Below, piece after piece: positions 49,348-59,820 of a stretch of DNA of 64,000 bases (positions are counted from its first letter, which is position 1; every line of letters begins with the position of its first letter). The position numbers and the translations under genes were made by a program. The DNA is taken from positions 310,001 through 374,000 of the forward strand of contig JAPDRN010000009.1 in the NCBI GenBank assembly GCA_030247855.1. Direction: 5' to 3'. The stretch comes from Knufia peltigerae (taxonomy: Eukaryota > Ascomycota > Eurotiomycetes > Chaetothyriales > Trichomeriaceae). The notes under the pieces are model-generated. The model was not told the DNA's origin, searched no databases, and saw only the letters and a program-made list of their open reading frames with translations.

Positions 49348-50244
49348 CTGTGGAAGGAAAAATCCGAGGTTAGCTCGTGCTGTTTGTTCAGAAGGCCAGA
49401 GGCTCGAAGCAGGCCGAGAGAGCGACACAAGAGGTGGTGCAGGATGCAAACAACATCGAGACAAGATACGAGTACGGGAAGAGGAGCAAAGCAAAGAATG
49501 GTGCAGGTAGTAGAGCAGACGAGGATGGAGAAATGCGGACAGTGTGGACAGTGGATTCGAGGCGGATGCAATGTCGATGCTCGTGTAGTCGCAGTGGTGG
49601 TTCGCTAGTCGTGGGTGGTGAAGGAGGCGTCTGCACGGAGTATTCGTACCAAGAATCAGGCCAGGGTATCCGTAAGTACAGTAATGGTAATAGGGTAGCG
49701 GTGATGATGTTGAGGAAATGGTGGTGGAGAGTGGTGAGTTGTGGTGGTTCGTGTCCTCTCCGTATTGAGTAATACCCTCTTCCTCCTTAGGCGCAGGGTT
49801 TGCAGCTTTCCGGGGAGCCAACAAGCAGGAACAAGCAGCAGCATGACATGGCAGACGCTGGTGGGCAAGTCTTTGCTTCGGGTATGAGTACTGTACAGGG
49901 GGAGACCCGCTGGGCTCACTAGGCTATCGTAATCCAGCCCGCCCGAGAATCGAGTGGGTTCCAGATGCGCCAGGGTTGCCCATGATTGTTGGCACCAAAA
50001 ACACCACCCAAGCAGCTTGTGGGATTCTGGGCGTTTTCGGGAACCAGCATCCATTTTTGACCCCATCAGGCACCGAAGCTTGCCATTGCTCGCCCCATAT
50101 TCTGGTGGCCATGGCTTTTCTGACAGCTGATGAACAAAGAACCACCAATACCCGTGCGAGTACTGTAAATGCTCGTTGCCTCACCGCCCATCTCTTCACT
50201 CTTGACTCGAATTGCTGTCGCTGTCAGCAGCTTCTTTGCTGCAT

Positions 50245-50253
50245 TACTCCGTA
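50245..50253. repeat. Copy of the 9-mer TACTCCGTA
   Basis: Perfect copy in the gap between the rxt3 gene and the candidate small gene at 50511. Confidence 0.7.
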
Positions 50254-50447
50254 TTGGGTGCTGGGTTCGTGTTGCTTGCAGCTGCAGCAAGATACAAGGG
50301 TCCGGTTGATGTAAGACGCGCCTAAGAATGACGTCGATATGCCGCATCAACTGCTAATTGGCCCTGATGCCGCCCCTTTCAGGGGGCTACAGGTACAATA
50401 TTAAGCCCGCCCACCTCTGCAATTCGCACAAGGCTATAGTTATCGCG

Positions 50448-50454
50448 TATATAT
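50448..50454 (+). promoter_or_regulatory. TATATAT box-like element
   Basis: Seven-base TATA-like run 57 bp before the ATG of the candidate small gene at 50511. Position fits a core promoter; function is inferred. Confidence 0.3.
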
Positions 50455-50510
50455 CACTGACCTACCTCCAGAACCTGTAGTGTCATCTCTTAAGTGTCAA
50501 CATAACTTAA

Positions 50511-50927
50511 ATGGTAATCGACAAGATCCAAGTAAGTCAAGAGACATTCTTAAGAACATTGAGAATGACGAGTCTCCCAGTCGTGTGCGTTTTGCAAAGG
50601 GATTGAGGGGTAATCCATTGATAAGTGAAGGTTGCGCAGGTAAAAGAGGGCGAGAATCCATTTCTGGACACACCAAACGTACCATGTTCAAAGTGTCCAG
50701 CTTCTCCCCACGAAGAATGGCCTTGTCCATGCCATGTCCCATTTTGTTCATATCCTAGTTGCACTTGGTATGGACCAGTTGTTCCCTCAGCCGGAGTGAC
50801 TCCAGGCTCTTCTTTTGTAGGATACAATGCTCTCTGGCTGTCTCGTTGTCGGCCTTGTTTGGACTTCATGTTCGCCAAGTCTGAGGGGAGGATGGCGCTC
50901 GCTACTTCGTTTCGATACTCGGTGTGA
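50511..50927 (+). CDS. Candidate small cysteine-rich protein (tentative two-exon model)
   Basis: Not recognised. ATG at 50511 in a good context (TTAAATGG) encodes MVIDKIQ, followed by a consensus donor GTAAGT at 50532. An acceptor GCGCAG ending at 50639 joins phase 0 to VKEGENPFLDTPNVPCSKC and an open frame to the stop at 50927, giving 102 aa. Six cysteines lie within about 30 residues in the pattern C-x2-C-x9-C-x-C-x4-C-x4-C (CSKC, PCPC, PFC, PSC), with two more in SRCRPC, suggesting a metal-binding or disulfide module. No signal peptide is visible, so an intracellular zinc-binding role is more likely than a secreted effector. A second intron near 50818 (TTT/GTAGGA) would change the C-terminus. 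Weak points: no clear branch site and no known homologue. Confidence 0.33.
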
Positions 50928-51934
50928 CTCTTTGGCTATTTGCAATCAAGACGTTCCTGCCGTGATTGGGGCATTTGAACAGCTCTCGAGTACTGTATAT
51001 TTCCTTCAGTCTTTCCCAGGTCAGTGACGGTGAACAAGTCACCGTGTGCACGTGCTGCGCTCACAGAAGCCCTAGACTGATCTTCACTCTATCCGAGGGC
51101 GCGGGTCAAACATGGTCGCTTGATTCGCCGGTCGCTTAGCGATTGTCGGGTCGGTCCAATCTTGGGGCCAAGGGTCTTAAAATCATAAGCATAAGCAGCT
51201 GTTTGTTCGGTAAAGGAGAATGTGAAGAAGTAGCAACCAAGTGACTCGAAAAATCTCGAAAAATCAACATCAAAGGTACGATGGATAGGTGGATGCTTCT
51301 CTGCGGCCCCGTCGGAGGCCCTGACTGTCTGCAAATGCTCAATGCTCAATGCGTGTCCGTGCTCCGTACCTGAACTTCGACTGCTGCATGCTGGGCGCTA
51401 GACGCCCCCAGCCTTGTGTCACCGCCCTTGATTCCACCTGCTGCAAGGGTCTTGGTTGGTGTTTCTAGGGAGTAATGCACAGGATGTAATCCTGGCCACG
51501 GCCCAGGGTCTCTGCGAGATGCACATTTGCTGCATTCTGACTGGACCCCAGGGTTATTTGTTTTCAGCCACCGTCCGCCGTGGGCTGCAGCATCGCGTCC
51601 TCCATCTCTTCGCCAAAATTGTTCCTGACATTTCTCTACGCCTGACTGTAGCTCGTACTAGCCTGCGGTCAATCCCGCGGCTGGTCGATTGACACATGTC
51701 ACCCGTCATAGACTGAGCACGACCTGCATCCACCAATTCCGCTGAAGAAACCTTCAAGCCGCGCTTATTATGCTTTCATGTTTCCGTTCTACGGAGTAGA
51801 TAACCCCTATCAACGCGACCTATCGCACTCCAAATTCCTACAGTAGAATCATGGCAGAAAGTTCGCCTCCACCTCATGTGCATCGCTGTCATATCTGAAT
51901 CTGAAACTTCTTGATAAGAATACTCCCTGCCCAA
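50928..51934. other. Intergenic region downstream of the candidate small gene
   Basis: About 1 kb with only short unconvincing open frames on both strands; a perfect TACGGAGTA is at 51790-51798 and a one-mismatch copy near 51361. Confidence 0.5.
51790..51798. repeat. Copy of the 9-mer TACGGAGTA
   Basis: Perfect copy, 137 bp beyond the 3' end of the btn1 coding region. Confidence 0.7.
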
Positions 51935-53333
51935 TCACAATTTCTTGCAGTAATCCCTCCCGTGACGGACTTGCCAGTTACAAAGCCAAACCTCAAACCC
52001 CATGCTAATGAAACCAGCGACACAAATGCCCCCAGAATCACTCACCGTCGTTGCCGACAGGGAAAATTCCCGATCCTCTTTCGGAATCTTATCACTGATT
52101 TCGCCAAAAGTGTTGACATAGACCAGCCCTCCCAATAACCCTTCCCAAAATATAATGGCAAAAATGAAATAGACGTTTGGGATGAAATTGAAGATTGCGT
52201 GTGATGCTAACAGAACCAGGTTGGTAACCTGCAAGAACGAAGGTAGATAAAGGTTGTGGATGCGCAGGAAAGGTGTGGATGATCTGGAGATGAACACCCC
52301 GGCTTGATAAATCGCGTTATATGTTGGGTAGAACGCTCGGTAGTGTTTGAAGGGTGATTCTGGGAGCGGAAACAATAAAGTTGGTGCTACACCTTGATTG
52401 ATGGTGTACTCGGCCACATAGACGAGGAGCAGGGGTAGCATATAAGGGAAGAACAGGGATCTAGCCCTGCTCAAATTTCGTTTGAACATAGTCCAACCTG
52501 GCGTGTGTGCATGCTGCGAGAGCACAGCCGGCTTTGAGCCATCTGGGGGTGAAAGTAAGCCTTGTCGTTGTTCTTGTTCAATATCTTCGTTCTGTTCTCC
52601 AACAGGCTCATCATCTGGGTGCGTCTTAGCATGTAGCCGGAGAGGTCCAAGAGGAAGTATCAGGAAGAAGCTGATCAACATCACCACTGGTAAGCAAGCA
52701 GAGGCCAAAAGAGTTGTCCGGACGCTGAGCCCCCAAGATGTAGTTGCAACCGCATAGAGTCCTGCTCCGATGAGACCGGCACCGCCTGTTCCACTTCCCC
52801 AAGCGGCAAGACTGAATGGTCCATAATAATGTACCAGCCCAAGAAAGCTGAGTTCTCCAGCACCGCTACTGAGAGAAGCCAGTATGACCCCGGCCATTTT
52901 GGTTGCTATTGTCCCTCCATCAGTGTAGGCTGGGGTGAGGGCGATAAGGAGCATGCCCATTGCCGACAATAGCACGAAGATGATAATTCGAATCGAGTAT
53001 GGTACCGCTTGGATGAAGTAAGGTGCGCATAGTTTGGTGAAGAAAGAGGGAATGACATCTGCAAGGAGGACAACGCCTTTGGGTACGTCTGGTCCGACCA
53101 GATCGAGGGCCGCAGAGAGAATGATCACGTAGAGGACATTGTTGATCAAGCCTGTCCGATCTCTTAGCAACTGTGAGAGGTCCAACAACGTTCATAGAAG
53201 ACGAAGCGCTACACGTACCGAACAGCCAAAAGGCTACACAAACTCTTGGATCAGCACCAGAAAATGATAGTCTCAATCTTTCACGAAACATGGCCCAAGA
53301 AGAGGCAGGAGAACCTGGCAGGGGCAAAGTCAT
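51935..53333 (-). CDS. btn1: CLN3/battenin family vacuolar membrane protein (Btn1)
   Basis: Multi-pass vacuolar membrane protein; yeast Btn1 affects vacuolar pH and arginine transport. Exons 53219-53333 and 51935-53151 (67-bp intron) give 443 aa, close to human CLN3 (438). Family blocks: DPRVCVAFWLFG joined across the intron to LINNVLYVIILSAALDLVGP, KGVVLLADVIPSFFTKLCAPYF, a GELSFLGLVHYYG block, AAWGSGTGGAGLIGAGLYA, and EYTINQGVAPTLLFP. Ten or so hydrophobic segments are visible with a hydrophilic loop after the sixth (Gln/Glu-rich, EQNEDIEQEQRQ). The frame is open to an earlier ATG at 53531, but the 66 extra residues do not look like this family; the ATG at 53333 (AGAATGA) gives the usual short N-terminus. 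Confidence 0.92.
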
Positions 53334-54318
53334 TCTAATAAGGTAGATAACGAGGAATCCTACCTCGTCATGGATGAGAGTGCCACGCAAATCATTGTTG
53401 TGATGTGCCAGGTGATCATGGAGGAATGGATGATCTTGTGCGACACGAGACCACCCTAGGTGCGTACGAGTAGAAACTACAGCAAGCGGTGTCTTGGGAT
53501 GACATCGCCATTTGGGCGCTTTGAGTAGCATACGGTCGCCGCTTTTACAGACAGTTTCCTCACCTAATGAAGCAATCTTCCGTCGCTTTTTAACCAGCAG
53601 ACATGATGGACGACCAAATATATCAATCTAGGTACGCATCACACACTCCCAGTTCCTTGATCCCGGTCTTTGATCATTTTGGTGCCGTTTCGATCAAGGC
53701 AGATCAAGCTGGGGCAGCTCACACTCCCGTAGCATTAGGCTGGTTCTAGACCCTCGGTGACCCTAGGCACCACGAGGAAGTGAATTGTGATAACCATACC
53801 TACTGACAATGACGGCCCATCTCCAGAATACTGGTACAACTATGCATCGACCCAGACTATTTGCAAGACTGGACCAAAAGATGGATCGTCTTTGTCGCGT
53901 CCACCGGCGCATTTTCCAACAAGCAGCTGCGCCTGTAATCCTGTGAAGGCGGAACCCGTAAGTTAAGCCTCGAAGTTTTGTATTCCTACATCATATACAC
54001 GTATTCTTCTTGTCTGCATATGGCCGCTTTGAGTTTTGCATTGCTTCCTCGACCGACGAGCTTCGCCTTGAGCTTCCCAATCCCAAATCAGGTAGCCATC
54101 TATCGTAGTTGGTGAGGCGATGTAGGGACGGGGGCTGAGGCGCCGCTTTCCGAGCGCCCTAATCAAAATAGTCGAGACCTTAAACCGGGCAACGCGCTTC
54201 TGTTCCTGATCATCCCTTTGATACAACCTGACCCAATGCAGTTCTGATCCCATTCCACTACTCCCCTCTCCATACGATTTTTATTGCCTCGATCTCCAAA
54301 GGCTCAGAATATCCCACA
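53334..54318. other. Divergent intergenic region (btn1 / rhomboid)
   Basis: About 1 kb. It includes the open frame extending upstream of btn1 to 53531, probably leader. A 96-codon minus-strand frame at 53963-54253 starts with ATG but shows no family features and is not called. Confidence 0.5.
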
Positions 54319-55219
54319 ATGTCCACATTCTGGGGATCCGGCGACACCGGACAGCGGCTATTCGACCTCGACAACAGGCTGCTCGAGGTCCTTGATTCAC
54401 TGAGAGACTACCTATCATCTGACGGATCACCCAGGCTACTGACCAGAAACTCGTATTCACGGCCCAGCTTTCTCTGGAACCGAGAAATCATGTACACCTG
54501 TACGTAGACATCTCTCCAGTACTTTCCACCAAAGGACCGTCGAAATTTCTTACGCACGTCTAGGTATGGGCACATGTAGCGCCGTCTGGCTTCTCTGGCA
54601 ATTTGCTCTGAAGACCGGAAGGATACGACTACCTTTGATTCCGGCACGCTACCAGACGATTCGATCAAAAACACGACTTAGAGAATGGCTGGTGACCAAT
54701 TTCACACTCAAAACCGAAGACGTCTGGCTAGGTCGATTGTGGACCATGATTACATCCAGCTTCAGCCACATCGACCTCCCCCATCTGGCCGCGAACATGT
54801 CAACATTCTCGTCATTCTCAAGATATTTGATTTTTATAGGTATCTCGCCTAAGCAGTATGCCACGCTCATCCTTGGTTCTGCGTTGACCGGTAGTTTGGC
54901 CGCAACGTTTCACTATGCTTGGATGGAGAAGAGGGACGGCACCCGGCGCTCTGGTCTTGGATTGTCGGCCGTCTGTATGGGATTGATTACAGCTACTGCT
55001 GCCGTCTCTCCAAATGGGAAGGTGTCCTTCATGGGCCTTGGGCCTGTTCCGATGTGGATGACTGCACTTGGATACGTGCTTTTCGACACCTATATGATTG
55101 ACAGTCCAACTTCGAGCATTGGACATGCAGCTCACGTTGGAGGTGCCATCTTTGGAGCGACATATTCATATATGATCCTTCGCGGAAATCTACCCTCGAG
55201 GGGAATCTTGTGGATATGA
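54319..55219 (+). CDS. Rhomboid-family intramembrane serine protease-like protein
   Basis: Predicted polytopic membrane protease. Exons 54319-54499 and 54564-55219 (64-bp intron) give 278 aa. Rhomboid signatures are complete: SHIDLPHLAANM (H129, H134, N138), GLGLSAVCMG with nucleophile Ser195, and GHAAHVGG with catalytic His251 (His248 also present), followed by a last membrane segment. The N-terminus (MSTFWGSGDTGQRLFDLDN) is hydrophilic, so it lacks an obvious mitochondrial presequence of the Pcp1 type; the compartment is unresolved. The splice joins MYTC to MGTCSAVWLLWQF, which completes the first membrane segment. Confidence 0.85.
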
Positions 55220-55679
55220 AACAGTCTGCCTTGCAAAGCGAGGAGGAATATTGAACTGTCAAGAAGAGTATCGTTTACGAGGCAAATGATTGACTGTGGT
55301 GAATCTCATCGAACTCGGCATCACCTATGACATTTCACTCGAATGACAAAGGAAACACTCGACTCGTCCAGATCTCTAGCCGTTCAAGATTATGCAAGCA
55401 TCGGCTCGACTACGGATTCGGGCTGGATGATCATGATGAACGCAACCCCACTGAGAGAGCGGGGACATCAAATCGCCAAATGATATCAGGATGAAGCCGC
55501 CCATGGATTACATCAATTATTAATAATGAAGCAGGTATAAAACTCCACCATCCTTGAATCTCTGTTGAGTGTCAATGAACAAACAAGTATAAGATTTAGC
55601 AGCTGTGTATACCTCAATAATCTATATACACTGTCGTGCCCCCCTTCAACAACACGAAACTCCGCACCAGAACATAAAC
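55220..55679. other. Intergenic region
   Basis: 460 bp between two co-directional genes; AT-rich near 55510-55530; nothing else seen. Confidence 0.6.
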
Positions 55680-56802
55680 ATGATGACGGCAGGCAAGAAT
55701 GTTTTCCTCATTGGTCCAGGCTTTGTCAGTACCACTTTACGGGGAGACCACTCGTGTTTCAAGATGCGTGCTATGCTAATGCCGCCAACACAAACAGATA
55801 GGTCGAAATGTTGTTGACATACTCCTATCCGAAGGCTACACGGTCACAACTCTAGTTCGACGCGAGTCGTACGGGGCAGAACTTCAAAAGGATGGTGTCA
55901 AGACGGTCCTCGGCAGTCTCGACGACGGCGACCTCATCACGACCCAGACCATCGCCAGCGACATTGTCTTCCACACCGCCACGGCCGACCACCCACCGTC
56001 CGTCGAGGCCGTCCTCAAGGGAGTCCGGGCGCGGGCCGACCAACGCAAACAGACCATCTTCATCCACACCAGCGGCACCAGCCTGTTGGGTGACGACTCC
56101 AAGGGTCAGTACAAAGGCGAGAAGGTGTTTTCGGACGACTCACCCCAAGACATCGACGCTCTCCCGGACACGGCTTCCCACCGTGAAATCGACCTCGCCA
56201 TCCTCCGGGCGCGCAAGGATCTCGGTGCGAAAGCGAAAATGGTCATCATGATCCCGCCACTCATCTACGGAATCAACGACAAATACAGACGACTAAGCAT
56301 CCAACTCCCCACGTTGACCCGGTTCGCGTTGAAACACGGCTACGCGGGACAAGTGGGCCAAGGCAAGTCGGTGTGGTCGACGGTACACGTGCTCGACCTC
56401 GCCAGGGCCTACATCACCTTGCTCCACTGGTTGGAGAAGACGGATGCCGACCAGATTCTGGACAATCCCTATTTTTTCTGCGAAAACGGTCAAGAGTACC
56501 CTTGGGGTGATTTTGTTAGGGTTATCGGGGATTCGTTGCACCAGGCTGGAAGACTAAAAGATCCTAACCCACGCACCATCCCGGAGAGCGATTACGGTGA
56601 CTTGTTTGGCCCCTTTACCGCCTGGGTGGTCGGGAGCAATTCACGGAGCAGGGCGAAGAGGTTGAGGGGTTTGGGTTGGGAACCTCGCGAGAAGGACGTC
56701 TTGACGAGTCTAAAGGACGTTGAAATCCCCATCATGTTGAAGGAGGAGACGGGTCAATTCAGAGGGTACGCCGGTGTCGCGGCGTCTGGGGTTCCTTCGT
56801 GA
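55680..56802 (+). CDS. NAD(P)-dependent epimerase/NmrA-like Rossmann protein
   Basis: Atypical short-chain dehydrogenase/epimerase-like protein. Exons 55680-55724 and 55798-56802 (73-bp intron) give 349 aa. The Rossmann glycine motif is split by the intron: KNVFLIGPGF then IGRNVVDILLSEGY, rebuilding GxGxxG. VTTLVRR follows the second strand, and IVFHTATAD, FIHTSGTSLLGD and VIMIPPLIYG are later strands. The usual Y-x3-K is not obvious in this family type; FIHTSGTS takes the Ser/Thr position. Related proteins act on nucleotide-linked or small carbonyl compounds; the substrate is unknown. Ends in VAASGVPS just before a long GA repeat. Confidence 0.8.
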
Positions 56803-56811
56803 GATGAGGAC

Positions 56812-56814
<3 letters not shown>

Positions 56815-56879
<65 letters not shown>
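56815..56879. repeat. (GA)n microsatellite, 65 bp
   Basis: About 32 perfect GA units starting 13 bp after the stop codon of the epimerase-like gene, so inside its 3' untranslated region. Confidence 0.95.
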
Positions 56880-56882
<3 letters not shown>

Positions 56883-57309
56883 GGTTCTGTACATACATAC
56901 CATTCACATACAACACAAAATGAGAGGCGACGACTGATCACGAGCTGTATGGATCAAGTAGTAACATCTCTACAGTGGCGATAGTACCTAGCTAGGTATT
57001 CCGTGGAGTGAATGTAGACAAGGTAAATGTTTACCTTGCCGAGACTGAACTCGGGGGAACATGACCACCTGGGTATGGCTTGTCTTGTATCGTCTGTTAT
57101 CGTCCGTCTCAAAGGGGCGGGGTTGAAGGGATCCCTACCTACCTTGACATACATCATCTTGCATCATCTTGCATCTTGGAGAGGTGGCGCTACAAAATCG
57201 CCCACAACCCCGTACTTCACAAAAGGTATTTCTCTTTCCCCAGATTCCACATTTAATATCTGTAAAGTAAAAAAGAGGAAGACAGAAAAATACCCAAGTA
57301 GTGCCAAAG
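56880..57309. other. Intergenic region upstream of the DPVY-repeat gene
   Basis: 430 bp. A short tandem repeat of CATCATCTTG (two full copies and a partial) sits at 57152-57178. The last 60 bases before the ATG are A-rich. Confidence 0.6.
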
Positions 57310-57957
57310 ATGCGTTGGAAAAAGGACAAAGAATCAAAATCACCAAATCAAATCGATGATCCAGTTTATTCACAAACCATGACGAGGGAACCAAAACCAC
57401 AGTCACAACAACCACAACCACAACCAGGTCAAAATCAACTACCACGCCGACAGGAAAAAAGCAGAGACGGATCCGAAATCGATGAAACAGTCGACCCGGT
57501 TTATTCACAACCTTTGGCCTCGAGGACCACACAAATCAATGACCCGGTTTACGGACAGCTCAACAGCGCTCAATCCAAGCCAGAAGATGGCGAACAAAAA
57601 ACTCCCGCTAGAGGCAAGATCAAACCTTCAGACGACCCTGTCTATTCACAATCGAGGAGTACGAATACTCGCGACAAGACCACAAGACAAGAATTCAATG
57701 ATCCAGTCTACGGGCAACCTCTACCTCCTCCGTCATCATCATCGTCGTCGTCGTCTCCTCCTTCTCCACCTCCAGGTAAAAAAGGCACGACGACAATCAA
57801 CCCCTCGGACGATCCGGTCTACTCACAACCACAATCACGCAACACCCGTAACGCGTCAAATCGTATCGACCAACTTTCGTCTCAAATCTCGCCTCCGTCC
57901 GCATCTGAGCCGGATGCCTCGGTCGACAACACCAAACACGGCCGCAGCAAATCCTAA
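57310..57957 (+). CDS. Repetitive disordered protein with six DPVY(S/G)Q motifs
   Basis: Not recognised. Single exon of 215 aa from the ATG at 57310 (AAGATGC; the three codons before it open with GTG). The motif DPVYSQ or DPVYGQ occurs at residues 17, 62, 78, 109, 131 and 168, usually preceded by Asp, Asn or Val; four are S forms and two are G forms. Two larger units look duplicated: PSDDPVYSQ followed by R(S/N)TNTR-like text near 107-122 and again near 166-181. Between motifs the sequence is Pro/Gln/Ser/Lys-rich, with a Ser run and Pro runs near 138-155. There is no signal peptide, membrane segment or Kex2-style spacing, so it is probably a soluble intracellular scaffold or regulator whose Tyr could be phosphorylated or bound. 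Function is unknown; the motif conservation against degenerate spacers argues for a real coding gene. Confidence 0.65.
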   Translation: MRWKKDKESKSPNQIDDPVYSQTMTREPKPQSQQPQPQPGQNQLPRRQEKSRDGSEIDETVDPVYSQPLASRTTQINDPVYGQLNSAQSKPEDGEQKTPARGKIKPSDDPVYSQSRSTNTRDKTTRQEFNDPVYGQPLPPPSSSSSSSSPPSPPPGKKGTTTINPSDDPVYSQPQSRNTRNASNRIDQLSSQISPPSASEPDASVDNTKHGRSKS

Positions 57958-58289
57958 AGTCCAAATCTTGTTACTCGACGGGTGCTCTTCTTTGACCAGT
58001 CCCTTATAATCTGGCTCACGAACCTGGTGAACACGGCTCAGGTTGATTTGTTTTTCCGAGATGTCGAGGAGGTTGTTGACCTCAAGGACACGAGAAATAC
58101 TCGTGTGTCGTCGGATCAAGGAGTACGTATGGTCTCGTCATGCAGGAGAGGTGGGGAGGATAGGGTGTCGAGGGAAGATTCGTGCTCCATTCACACACAC
58201 ACACACACACACTTCCTGAACATCTTGACAGACAACACACCTACCCCAATAGATAGGAAGAAGCTTTTCCTCGGTCCTCGCCACTGCCA
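57958..58289. other. Convergent intergenic region
   Basis: 332 bp between the DPVY gene and the kinase gene; contains a CA repeat, otherwise nothing. Confidence 0.6.
58192..58212. repeat. (CA)n microsatellite
   Basis: About ten CA units in non-coding DNA between two convergent genes. Confidence 0.9.
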
Positions 58290-59820
58290 CTACCTGCTCC
58301 TGGTAGCGTTTTCCTCTTGTAGTTCCTCAAATCCATTCTTGCTCTTTTTCACGTCATCCATCTTCCCGATCCCCTGCAACGTCAGGTATACGTCGGTTCC
58401 CCAACCGTACATGCTCTGCACGGCGATGCCACCTCCAAAGTATTCGGCGTAAGCTCTTCCCAAGGGCAAACCGTACCCCAACCCAGCGATCGAACTCTGG
58501 TTCGTCCCGCTGTTGGATATGGCGTTCAACCCCGCACTCCCCCCCGTCTCGTCGGCCGCCTCTATGGCTTCTTCGTGGTCGAAGGTGGTGAAGCTGTACG
58601 ACCATATGTTGGGGAGTGCTTCGGGCGGGATCCCGCCGCCCCGGTCCCGGATCCTCAGGGTGATGCAGGGCGCGGCGGCGTTGAGCGGGCCGACGTCGAC
58701 GTCCGGGGAGGAACAGTACTCGTCCAGCCCCTCCTGGGAAAAGTCGAAGGCGTTCGCCTCGGTCACGGACAGCTTCCTCAGAGAGTCGAGCTTGGTCGTG
58801 CTGACGTCGGGCGCCGACGCGATGGTCACCTCGATCGCCTCCCGCTCGTTTCCGGACTCGATGGTCGCGCGCATCGCGTTCTTCAGGAGCTCCGTGATGA
58901 TGTACTCCAGGTGCATCGGGATGTGGGCGAACTCGGCGTCCACCTCCCCGTCGATCACCAACGAGGGCCTGACGCCGTACTTGAGTTCGCACACCTCCGC
59001 CACGAACCCTTCGCACTGCCGGACGACGTCGGCGGGCCGCAAGGCCAGGTCTATCACGCCGACGTGGCTGGGGTCGGGCGGGTGCGTCGCCGCCTCCCCC
59101 GTCGACGCCATGTGGAGCGCAAGGTGCTGTTCCGCCACGAGCCTGGTGCCGATTCTGGCCCGGAGATGCTGGTCCAGAAATCTCGTCACCTCGGCCGGCT
59201 CGATGTACTTTCGGCACTGGAGAAACCCCTGCGCCAGGGTGGGTATCGTGTTTGAGTGCGTCCGGACGAGGTCCGCCATCGCATCCGTGAACTTGATCTC
59301 TTCTTCTATCGTCTCGATGGGCTTCTTGTAGAACGGTTCCAGCGTGGACAGGGAGTGGAGGTAGTTGTTGTAGATCTTGGAGACGTGAGGGTTCGCGACG
59401 ACGATGAAGGGCAAGTTTCGAAGAGCTTGGATCCGATGGGCCAGTCTGGAAGGCAGTAGAGAGAGTGTGAAGTTTGCAGAGGACAGGAGAGCCGCATCTC
59501 GCAATGGAGGCTTGCCATGTCTAGTATTCGCGGCCGGTCGGTCAGTCAATCAGGAATGAGAGTGCTGGCGGCGGCAAATTTCCGCAACCTTGGAGAGAGT
59601 TGGAACACACATACCTGACCAGATCAGCTAGGGTGAGTGGACGACGTGGTTTTGCCGCAAGTCTGTAAATCTCTTCGTCCGATATGGTCGCATTCGAGGG
59701 AGGATGTGACCACTCGTTGATGGCGGGAGGGAACGGTTGCTGAGACGTCTGAGTAGCCCATCGCCGCTGGGAGAGCGGTGAAATATGCTGCCAGCGTGGG
59801 ACGGCGTGCTTCAGCAGCAT
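58290..59820 (-). CDS. Mitochondrial alpha-keto acid dehydrogenase kinase (PDK/BCKDK family)
   Basis: Matrix protein kinase of the histidine-kinase-like fold that inactivates pyruvate or branched-chain keto-acid dehydrogenase by phosphorylating E1 alpha. Exons 59615-59820 and 58290-59520 (94-bp intron) give 478 aa. An Arg-rich presequence (MLLKHAVPRWQHISPLSQRR) precedes LADLVRHGKPPL across the splice, SANFTLSLLPSRLAHRI, and RLVAEQHLALH. ATP-site boxes: N box ELLKNAMRAT (N283), G1 DRGGGIPP (about 361), SYSFTT, and G2 GLGYGLPLG (about 415). The loop before the G1 box is longer than usual and the C-terminus lacks the DW tail typical of animal PDKs, so pyruvate versus branched-chain specificity is open. 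About 3.3 kb from E1 alpha. Confidence 0.9.

Larger units (their letters stand above)
49348..50510. other. Upstream region of rxt3 without a resolved gene
   Basis: On the minus strand it is C/T-rich with many CCACCA and CATCATCAC strings, consistent with an intron plus leader and promoter of rxt3. It includes a perfect TACTCCGTA at 50245-50253. Open frames here have non-ATG starts or no recognisable content. Confidence 0.45.

Noticed and set aside
53963..54253. 96-codon minus-strand open frame with ATG between btn1 and the rhomboid gene
   Set aside because: Basic, featureless, and of a length expected by chance in a 1-kb gap.
57310..57957. DPVY-repeat protein as a Kex2-processed secreted peptide precursor
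   Set aside because: No signal peptide and no regular Lys-Arg pairs flanking the repeats.
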